DNA from: Selaginella tamariscina
Lineage: Eukaryota > Streptophyta > Lycopodiopsida > Selaginellales > Selaginellaceae
DNA length: 64,000 nucleotides
Assembly: GCA_003024785.1 (NCBI GenBank)
Contig: PUQB01000071.1
Span: 434,001 to 498,000 of the forward strand
Reading direction: 5' to 3'
Part shown: piece after piece, positions 24,537-31,130 of the stretch
Layout: each line of letters opens with the position of its first letter
How positions within the stretch are numbered: the stretch's first letter is position 1
Translations under genes and position numbers: made by a program
The notes under the pieces: generated by a model
What the model saw: the letters and a program-made list of their open reading frames with translations, nothing else
Database searches by the model: none
Told to the model about the DNA's origin: nothing

Positions 24537-25248
24537 ATGCAGGAGAAAGTGAATGATCTGGGAGCTGTTGGATATGCAAAAGCTATTAAGGATATATTGA
24601 CATCGATGGGTTTGCCTCCCAGTCTTGAGAAACAGTCTTTCTGGAACACACACTCTCACTCCAACAACAGCTAAGTTCTACACACGGTTTCTCCTTAAAG
24701 AACAGGTAACACATACGTGCGTGCGTGTGTTGACATCCATGTTTCAGTATAGCTATCTTCTGCGTTTGTCATGTTACGTATATAAAAATTTAAGGATTGT
24801 GGGTGTGTGCGTGTCATAGTGTTGTGTATATGGACATTATGTTATGGAGTTTTAAGATGTTATGTGTGCATATGGATGTACGAATGCATATATATTATTA
24901 TATGTATATGGACTTTCTTAGACTTCTTCACACACACACGTACCTATACATGGACACATGCACGTACATATGCAACCCTTTGCTTAACTTCAGTGAATCT
25001 GTTTGAATAAACGCGTTTATGTGTGAAACTATGAGAAAATTATTACTAAACTCGTCTCTCTCTCTCTCACACACACACACACACTTATATGTATGCAGCC
25101 ACGCGAGACGGTGAAATCTGCGTGGACGTGCAGAATATGCCTGAGTTCAGAAGTAGATACCTTACTAGTCCCATGTGGCCATGTGACGTGTCAGAGGTGC
25201 TCTTCAGCAGTGTCCAGGTGTCCATTTTGTAGAATGTATAAACCTTAA
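15411..25248 (+). CDS. Sacsin-like gene with C-terminal RING finger (C-terminal part, about 24 exons; possibly decayed)
   Basis: Exons, by GT-AG borders and homology: 15411-15622, 15814-15984, 16287-16455, 16562-16681, 16925-17208, 17332-17483, 17614-17881, about 18324-18528, 18698-18875, 19138-19395, 19453-19724, 20270-20405, 20499-21026, 21464-21794, 21899-22030, 22111-22330, 22404-22628, 22852-23033, 23330-23510, 23739-23885, 24009-24179, 24326-24402, 24543-24705, 25099-25248. Blocks such as LLLPDTASYMVPAKNLVYND, LSVVDQEMTSNLPCI, DQEHPAQSLLQPNL-type, IERFSDQFNP and HPFQEKRWRKFQLS match the sacsin-like plant family (large HSP90-ATPase-repeat chaperone-like proteins with a terminal RING). 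The family is normally far longer (over 4000 residues), and the N-terminal ATPase-like repeats are not in view. One-base frame offsets appear within or between exons, near 15.6-15.8, 16.68-16.92, 16.99-17.02, 17.40, 18.35, 19.2, 20.82 and 21.56 kb. With an otherwise intact splice pattern this means either recent decay or assembly indels. Exact starts of exons 8, 12 and 13 are uncertain. Confidence 0.75.
17332..17881 (+). CDS. Sacsin-like repeat exons with a frame offset
   Basis: The exon at 17332-17483 opens with GTGLIERFSDQFNPF, joined in phase to the preceding exon (CAA G|GC). Near 17400 the conserved reading moves by one base, from SMDSSNVTF to CDILRLPLRKNN. The next exon (17614-17881) reads through GTASVTLRHPFQEKRWRKFQ and FFGNTNAATRTHTIDVFLKQ without a break and ends at a consensus donor (GATAG|GTAAGT). 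The intron between them carries (CA)n next to its acceptor. Confidence 0.65.
18876..18930. repeat. (CT)n/(TA)n microsatellite at an intron 5' end
   Basis: Right after the donor (GAAG|GTACTC) a run of about 17 CT units passes into TATATATATATAATATATATA. The inverted fragment at 8.58 kb keeps only a short remnant of this tract at its border, consistent with the duplication breakpoint lying in the repeat. Confidence 0.9.
20499..21026 (+). CDS. Longest sacsin-like exon
   Basis: The acceptor is TTCAGCAG and the donor GAG|GTAGGT. The first two thirds read in one frame (LARPYSRTVV, DERKSFFTLLAHMEEDTYFS, LRTLPIYETSRGEYVYLDQA, VAPGSFLVLDDEHRL). Past about 20815 the conserved meaning continues in other frames (SKEQQSVLTYIYQDWNTLRQ, then LRVTKFVRSKNE), with an apparent stop at 20932-20934 in the original frame. 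GC-rich compared with flanking introns. The segment corresponds to the family's C-terminal third. Confidence 0.65.
24458..24533. repeat. (TA)n microsatellite in intron
   Basis: Three TA runs broken by AAATTATAA and AATA. They lie in the intron between the sacsin-like exons ending at 24402 and starting at 24543. Confidence 0.9.
25099..25248 (+). CDS. Terminal RING (C3HC4) exon of the sacsin-like gene
   Basis: The exon follows a GTATGCAG acceptor and ends at TAA 25246-25248. It encodes CRICLSSEVDTLLVPCGHVT, then CQRCSSAVSRCPFC. The zinc ligands are C-x2-C, C-x-H-x2-C-x2-C and C-x2-C: a complete C3HC4 RING finger. In plant sacsin-like proteins a RING sits at the very C terminus and suggests ubiquitin-ligase activity; animal sacsin instead ends in DnaJ/HEPN regions. 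This exon is undamaged, unlike several upstream ones. Confidence 0.9.
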   Translation, partial: PRETVKSAWTCRICLSSEVDTLLVPCGHVTCQRCSSAVSRCPFCRMYKP

Positions 25249-25280
25249 ACCTTGTTTTGTGATTAACGTTTAATACACCT

Positions 25281-25459
25281 TGTAAGGTAATTACGGTAAA
25301 TACGTAGGTTACCTTGGTAATTAAGGTATATACGGGGCTAATCCTATAATTATAGGATAATCTATTATGGGTTCATAGGATAGTCCAAATATGATTAAGT
25401 ATATACCTTTTACTTGTATATATAAACCTTCACATAAATACAAGGTTATCCCCAGTTTC
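25281..25459 (+). repeat. Truncated TRIM-type LTR in plus orientation, likely promoter
   Basis: It begins TGTAAGGTAATTACGG and matches the reverse complement of the three LTRs at 26.08-28.23 kb for about 179 bases, then stops about 10 bases before the ATG of the following ORF. It includes a TATA box (TTGTATATATAAACC, about 25415-25429) and a palindrome (CCTATAATTATAGG). The downstream quarter of the LTR is absent and is replaced by the ORF leader, so the ORF could be transcribed from this LTR. Confidence 0.8.
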
Positions 25460-25468
25460 TAGGGCAAG

Positions 25469-25966
25469 ATGCGGCGATTCCTCAGGCTGGTCCTCAGGAA
25501 GGCGAAGGCGGAGGCAGCCGAACGAAAAGCCAAAAAGGAGAAGTATAAGATCACAGTGCTTCCGAAAATAATGAAGGCCGTAGACGATTTTCCTGGTTTA
25601 GAGTCTCCGAGGGAATACACGGGGCGTACAAAACCGTTGAAAGGATGCAAGAAGCGCACACTTTCCCCGGAGAAGGTGAGGAGTGTGTGGGAATTCGACA
25701 CTCGTGTTACTCTTTGTGGGCCTGACGAGAGAGGCGTGTTTTCCATCAAGGGAGTTAATATATTTGAGGAGCACTATGTGACTTTTTGTATGATCTTTGC
25801 CATGCACAACTGGGGTCCAGGTGTAAAGTGGAGTAGAAGCTCGATTCTCCGTGCTATAAGGCACAACAAGTTTGATCGTATCACAGTTTATGTGATTCAA
25901 AAGTGTCGTAGGTCAAGGAAGGAGTATCTGCGCTCAAGACGTCTACGAGGTTACAGCTACTTATGA
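25469..25966 (+). CDS. Basic 165-residue protein of unknown function, LTR-fused and poly(A)-tailed
   Basis: An uninterrupted ORF from ATG 25469 to TGA 25964-25966, with GC near 47% against very AT-rich flanks. The first 30 residues are strongly basic and helical (RLVLRKAKAEAAERKAKKEK); the centre contains VWEFDTRVTLCGPDERGVFS and the C terminus is Arg-rich (KCRRSRKEYLRSRRLRGYSY). No signal peptide, membrane segment or domain is recognised. It directly follows a truncated LTR with a TATA box and is followed, after about 48 bases, by 17 A (26015-26031). There are no introns. This looks like a retroposed transcript carried or captured by the small LTR element family next to it. It could also be that element's own protein. 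I do not recognise it. Confidence 0.6.
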   Translation: MRRFLRLVLRKAKAEAAERKAKKEKYKITVLPKIMKAVDDFPGLESPREYTGRTKPLKGCKKRTLSPEKVRSVWEFDTRVTLCGPDERGVFSIKGVNIFEEHYVTFCMIFAMHNWGPGVKWSRSSILRAIRHNKFDRITVYVIQKCRRSRKEYLRSRRLRGYSYL

Positions 25967-26014
25967 ATGTGTGTGTTTACTTCCTAAGTTAGAAGTAAAT
26001 TAATTTGGCACAGT

Positions 26015-26031
26015 AAAAAAAAAAAAAAAAA
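26015..26031 (+). other. Poly(A) tract of 17 A
   Basis: A pure run of 17 A, 48 bases after the stop codon of the 165-codon ORF. It abuts a fragment of the inverted TRIM element (CAATGTAAGAATCCC). It is most simply read as the tail of a reverse-transcribed mRNA. Confidence 0.7.
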
Positions 26032-26076
26032 TCAATGTAAGAATCCCTTTGGACATACTACCGGCAGCTGCACTAA

Positions 26077-26292
26077 TGTAAGGACCCCAAGACAGCATAC
26101 AATAAGAACACAGAGAAAAACAGGAAACTCGGGATATACATGTGAAGGTTTATTATACAAGTAAAAGGTATATACTTAATCATATTTGGACTATCCTATG
26201 AACCCATAATAGATTATCTATAATTATAGGATTAGCCCTGTATATACCTTAATTACCAAGGTAACCTACGTATTTACCGTAGTTACCTTACA
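26077..26292 (-). repeat. TRIM LTR 1
   Basis: 216 bp, beginning (minus) TGTAAGGTAACTACGG and ending GGTCCTTACA. It is slightly shorter than its sisters because it lacks CTTGTATTC-type bases around 26137 and one base near 26218. Confidence 0.8.
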
Positions 26293-27042
26293 CTACTCCC
26301 TTCTGTGTGAAAAAAAATTTCTTCCCCCTACGAACCTCTAGATGACCTCCTAGGACCTTTAATTGTCCCCCTTCATACCTTTGGACAACTCCCATAACAA
26401 CCACATCCATATATTTTTTTAACCACATCTACATATTTCTTCAACTACATCCACATACTTCCTTCTGTGCGAAAACCAATACTTCTTCATAACATAAAGA
26501 ACTTTTGTATAAAAGCTTAATCAGTGCACTTGTAACTCTCATCTTTTATAATAAATTGCCCGATGATGAAATCTTCATCATTCTTCGTATTCTACCTTCT
26601 TCCATAAGAAAAAAATTTCCTTTTTCTTTATTTTTATTAAATATCGTAAAAGTGACTCAAAATCAATATAAAAAACAATTCAAGAATCAATAACATAACA
26701 TATATCATAAAAGTAATAAAAATGAACAACACAATACACCACAAAGGTTGTGAAAATTAACAATATAACATACCACAATCAATAACATACCATAAAGCAT
26801 CCACAATCAACAACATACCACAAGACATCGATAATCAACAACATATCACAAAACATCGATAATCAACAATATGCCACAAGGCATTAACAATCAACATACC
26901 ACAAGGCATCAACAATCAACAACATGACAAAATTAGCAATACTTATATTGGGTTAGACCAATAGTTCCTGTTAGACATATTATGCCCCTCACCTCCACCA
27001 ATGTAAGAATCCCTTTGGACATACTACCGGCAGCTGCACCAA

Positions 27043-27264
27043 TGTAAGGACCCCAAGACAACATACAATAAGAACACAGAAAAAGGAAACTCGGGATAAC
27101 CTTGTATTCATGTGAAGGTTTATATATACAAGTAAAAGGTATATACTTAATCATATTTGGACTATCCTATGAACCCATAATAGATTATCCTATAATTATA
27201 GGATTAGCCCCGTATATACCTTAATTACCAAGGTAACCTACGTATTTACCGTAGTTACCTTACA
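27043..27264 (-). repeat. TRIM LTR 2 (middle)
   Basis: 222 bp. It is shared by both units of the tandem array: its 5' side (minus) is preceded by the purine tract and its 3' side is followed by TTGGTGCAGCTGCCGG. Confidence 0.8.
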
Positions 27265-27421
27265 CTACTCCCTTCTGTGTGAAAAAAATTTCTTCTCCCC
27301 CTACGAACCTCTAGATGACCTCCTAGGACCTTTAATTGTCCCCTTCATACCTTTGGACAACCTCCCATAACAACCACATCCATATATTTTTTTAACCACA
27401 TCTACATATTTCTTCAACTAC

Positions 27422-27525
27422 ATCATCGGGCAATTTATATAAAAGATGAGAGTTACAAGTGCACTGATTAAGCTTTTATACAAAAGTTCTTTATGTTATG
27501 AAGAAGTATTGGTTTCGCACGATGA
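27422..27525. repeat. Block inverted relative to the sister TRIM unit
   Basis: The bases from CATCGGGCAATTTATATAAA to TTGGTTTCGCAC are the reverse complement of about 26464-26560 in the other unit (GTGCGAAAACCAATACTTCT to AATTGCCCGATG). Both flanks remain collinear between units: TTCTTCAACTACAT on the left and GATGAAATCTTCATC on the right. About 16 bases (CCACATACTTCCTTCT) are missing next to the inverted block. Confidence 0.85.
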
Positions 27526-28003
27526 TGAAATCTTCATCATTCTTCGTATTCTACCTTCTTCCATAAGAAAAAAATTTCCTTTTTCTTTATTTTTATTAAA
27601 TATCGTAAAAGTGACTCAAAATCAATATAATAAAAACAATTCAAGAATCAATAACATAACATATATCATAAAATAATAAAAATGAACAACACAATACACC
27701 ACAAAGGTTGTGAAAATTAACAATATAACATACCACAATCAATAACATACCATAAAGCATCCACAATCAACAACATACCACAAGACATCGATAATTAACA
27801 ACATATCACAAAACATCGATAATCAACAATATGCCACAAGGCATTAAACAATCAACATACCACAAGGCATCAACAATCAACAACATGACAAAATTAACAA
27901 TACTTATATTGGGTTAGACCAATAGTTCCTGTTAGACATATTATGCCCCTCACCTCCACCAATGTAAGAATCCCTTTGGACATACTATCGGCAGCTGCAC
28001 TAA

Positions 28004-28227
28004 TGTAAGGACCCCAAGACAACATACAATAAGAACACAGAGAAACAGGAAACTTGGGATAACCTTGTATTCATGTGAAGGTTTATATATACAAGTAAAA
28101 GGTATATACTTAATCATATTTGGACTATCCTATGAACCCATAATAGATTATCCTATAATTATAGGATTAGCCCCGTATATACCTTAATTACCAAGGTAAC
28201 CTACGTATTTACCGTAGTTACCTTACA
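28004..28227 (-). repeat. TRIM LTR 3 (outer 5' LTR)
   Basis: 224 bp. On its outer side (plus 28228 onward) the sequence is unrelated AT-rich DNA, so this is the outer 5' end of the array. Confidence 0.8.
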
Positions 28228-28662
28228 ACCTTTCTTATTAAATTAAATTTTTTAAGTACATTAATATTTTAAAATCTTACACATGATTCTCAGGACGTTA
28301 TGACTTGAGCACCTCATATGAGTTTGAATAAAATATTTAACATTTATAATATTGATTTAATTAATTTTTTTCCAATATACAAATGGCTTCATATCATATA
28401 TATAAGACATATTATTAAATTGAAAATAACTATTAAACGCCATAAATATAAATTAACGTTAACCCTTACCACGCACACGTGGGATTTTGCAACTCCCACG
28501 CAAGCATGCATAAACAACACATGGTAACACATATTCACACGTTATTGACGTGCATTAAAACCATTGAATATTATAATACGCTCGAATGATCAAAAAGCCA
28601 ATTAAAGAATCCCCCCCCCCTTTTTCCCCTTGATGTGTGGGTTTTTATGTGCTAGGTTCTCC
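28228..28662. other. Intergenic stretch before SERK-like fragment
   Basis: AT-rich and without a gene. It holds a run of 10 C at 28611-28620 and a CCACGCACACGTGGG-like palindrome (28470-28484, containing the G-box core CACGTG), which could be a bZIP/bHLH site. No other signal was seen. Confidence 0.4.
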
Positions 28663-28745
28663 ATGGCTATGGCTATCAAGGTGTCTCTTTCTCTTGTTTT
28701 CTTGGGTTTCCTTCTTTCAGGACCAAACCAGGACGGTATACTCGC

Positions 28746-28778
<33 letters not shown>

Positions 28779-29035
28779 TGTGTGTGTGTGTGTGCGAGAG
28801 AGAGAGAGAGAGATGGACCTTTTGTATGTTTTTTCTTTTGTGTTTCAGTTGTTGCTCTTGCCAACTTCAAGGCATGTGTTGAGGATCCATCCAACGCCTT
28901 AAAATCCTGGGATGCCACATCCTTTGACGCCTGCACTTTTATCCATGTCACATGCGATGAGGACAACACAGTTAAGCGCTGTGTGTGTGAGAGAGAAAGA
29001 GTATGTCTCTATGTACTGCATGTGTGTGTGTGTGC

Positions 29036-29081
<46 letters not shown>

Positions 29082-29334
29082 TCTATATCTGTCAGTGCAT
29101 TGCATGTGTGTGTGTGTGTGAGAGTGAGAGACATCTATATGTCTGTGCACTGCATATGTGTGCGCGAGAAAGAGAGAAAGAGCTCTGTATGTGTCTGTGC
29201 ACCGCATGTGTGCATGATGACTGTGTTTGTGTGTGTGTGTGTGCTGTGTATATTATTTACCAGGGCACTGCGGATTATCAGCTTTCAGGGACTATACCAT
29301 CTGAGCTAGCGAATCTGTAGAATCTGCAGTCTTT
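28663..29334 (+). pseudogene. SERK/BAK1-like LRR receptor fragment (first three exons)
   Basis: Exon 1 (28663-28735) encodes a signal-peptide-like start (MAMAIKVSLSLVFLGFLLSG). Exon 2 (28849-28980) encodes the LRR N-terminal cap (NALKSWDATSFDACTFIHVT, CDEDNTVKR), which matches the NALQSWDxT-xPCTWFHVTC signature of SERK co-receptors. Exon 3 (29264-29334; 71 bp where SERK LRR exons are 72) contains LSGTIPSELANL, then an in-frame TAG before NLQSL and a good donor (GTAAGT). No transmembrane or kinase exons follow, and within 170 bp the inverted F-box-flank repeat begins. The cap cysteine pair is kept but the following W is replaced by F-I. A truncated pseudogene is most likely. Confidence 0.75.
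28748..29250. repeat. (GT)n/(GA)n microsatellites filling the SERK-fragment introns
   Basis: Intron 1 (28736-28848) consists largely of alternating (TG)n and (AG)n runs, and intron 2 (28981-29263) holds five alternating (GT)n/(GA)n blocks separated by copies of a TGCACTGCATGTGTG motif (about 29017, 29094, 29147 and 29197). The motif-plus-microsatellite unit has been amplified about four times. Open frames across it on both strands are artefacts of the repeat. Confidence 0.85.
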
Positions 29335-29499
29335 GTAAGTATTATTTCTTTGTTTACAACTGTGAGACATCTCTCTCTCTCTCAAAACTTAATAAGGTAC
29401 ATTGGCAAATAATAATAATAATAGCATATATATTTAACGTTCGGGGCCATCCATAGTAATATATGTGTGAGTCGTATATAATTATAGAATATAATGATC

Positions 29500-30892
29500 C
29501 ATGTTTGCAGTGATGTCAAATGTGAAATTGTTATTTAGATTATTAATATAGTTATTTCATCTTAAAAAAATATAACAACTAACATTATAATGTTTAACAC
29601 TTTTGTATTCATGTTTAAAATTCTTATTTTATATTCAAAGTTGTATTTCAGAGCTTTGGCTAATTTTAAAAAATGTTTGATACATATTTTATTGTGCTAA
29701 GATTGGATTCTTTAAGTGTATATTGTGAGATGAAATTAATCATAATGTAAATGTTTAACATTTTTTTTTTCCTATTTAACATATAGTTTAAAGATGAAAT
29801 TAATTATAATGTACATGGTTAACATTCTTCTCCTACGTATAAAGTAATATAAGAATTATACAAAATATATCTTATGTATATTTTGATGTACATATGTAAG
29901 TTGATAATTTCATAAAAAGAAGTCATATAAGGATTATATAAAATATTCTTATATATATGTTTTAGTATACATATAAAGAACGGAGTGTTACATCGGGATG
30001 TGAAATAAGATCTGACTTAAAATGCCATATATTACGATGCATCTTCAAATTTGATAAAAGTCCTCTTCGTAGGAGTATTTATGTGACTACTACGTTAACA
30101 AAAATAAATAACATTAATATTGTATATGAAAGCTATTACCTATAAAATATTTTTAAAACATGTTATAAAAAATGCACTAAATTAAAGCAAACTTTTCTTA
30201 ATTACTTAAAAAAATAAAATCTTAGACACGTTATATAGAAACTTCTAACCATAATAATAAATAATTGATTATCAAGTCAAAATGTACAATGTTTTTCATC
30301 CAAAATCTCAAACCATATTAATTTCTTAATACTACTGAATAATACATGTATAACATAGATATACAACAGTATTTTAAGCACAAGAAATTGTATAATCTAT
30401 ATAAAAAAATTAAATTAAATAATATCAATATCTGTAATAAATAAATATACAAATCTTCAAAATGCCAAATAAAATGTAAAGTTTAACTTTTTCATCCTAT
30501 ATACACGATACATTAAGACACAAATATACATTTACAAATTTTAGAACAATACAATATATGCTAATAATCTATGTATGTAATATCACAACATTCTACAGTA
30601 TATATGGAAAAGATATTATAAAAGTTAACAGCACAAATAGAGGTCCACTAGTCACTGTTAGCATTCGCAAATGACTTATCTACTTACAATCCAGACGTTT
30701 GGTGCGGATTTTGAACTGAATCCTTTTCGAATTCGATGCTTGTTTCTTGCAAGGAAGAATGAAAGAACTCCAGTTTGGTGGGGAAGCAGGTCACTTACAT
30801 TTCTTCCGTTTCTTCTTCCTCTTGTCGTCAAAGCCTATTCTCGGCATGAAAGCAAGCTGGTAGACTCGCTTCCTGTTGGGAACAACTGGATG
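29500..30892 (-). repeat. Right arm of inverted duplication, distal part (F-box 3' end and flank)
   Basis: The reverse complement of about 3.4-4.8 kb. It contains, on the minus strand, the basic C-terminal part of the F-box gene (30892-30670; NRKRVYQLAFMPRIGFDDK) and its AT-rich 3' flank. At 30893 it meets the copia integrase fragment: the host CCAGTTGTTCC is fused to the integrase after the residues QRQFSI. Otherwise no gene is present. Confidence 0.75.
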
Positions 30893-31130
30893 GAGAATTG
30901 ACGTTGTATTCCAGCTGAACTACAAAACTCATCAAATTCTCTCGACACAAACTCGCCACCGCCATCGCTCCTGAATGCCTTGATCAGCTTTCCTGTCTGG
31001 AGCTCCACCTGAGCTTTGTAGTCCTTGAACTTCTGGAACACCTCTGATTTCTTCCTCAGGAACTTGATGGCCACGATGCGAGAAAAATCGTCCACGAACG
31101 TGACAAAGCTCACAGAGGCAGGGCACCAGT
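30893..31130 (-). pseudogene. copia integrase core fragment
   Basis: The minus strand reads FVTFVDDFSRIVAIKFLRKK, then FRSDGGGEFVSREFDEFC and IQRQFSI: two of the three catalytic acidic positions of the DDE integrase core (the D of FVDD-like and RSD blocks) are visible, the last E being in the GGEF region. The piece stops at the host junction and is fused head-to-head to the RT ORF near 31110. Confidence 0.8.

Larger units (their letters stand above)
26077..28227 (-). mobile_element. Tandem TRIM-like array: LTR-internal-LTR-internal-LTR
   Basis: On the minus strand: LTR 28227-28004, internal 28003-27265, LTR 27264-27043, internal 27042-26293, LTR 26292-26077, then a 43-base start of another internal region. 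LTRs are about 216-224 bp and end TGTAAGG...CCTTACA (TG..CA). Directly after each LTR comes TTGGTGCAGCTGCCGG or TTAGTGCAGCTGCCGG, a candidate primer binding site; the inner LTRs are preceded by a purine tract (AGAAGGGAGTAG). The internal regions (about 740-750 bp) have no coding capacity apart from short frames. Features and size fit a terminal-repeat retrotransposon in miniature; the tandem form suggests LTR recombination. The tRNA used is not identified. Confidence 0.75.

Noticed and set aside
24340-24659. Minus-strand ORFs over the (TA)n intron
   Set aside because: They consist of IYIYIY runs from a microsatellite and are opposite to supported sacsin-like exons.
28746-29309. Open frames of 70-190 codons on both strands across 28.6-29.3 kb
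   Set aside because: They read through (GT)n and (GA)n repeats, giving VCVCV and REREREM-like strings. Only the short SERK-like exons have family support.
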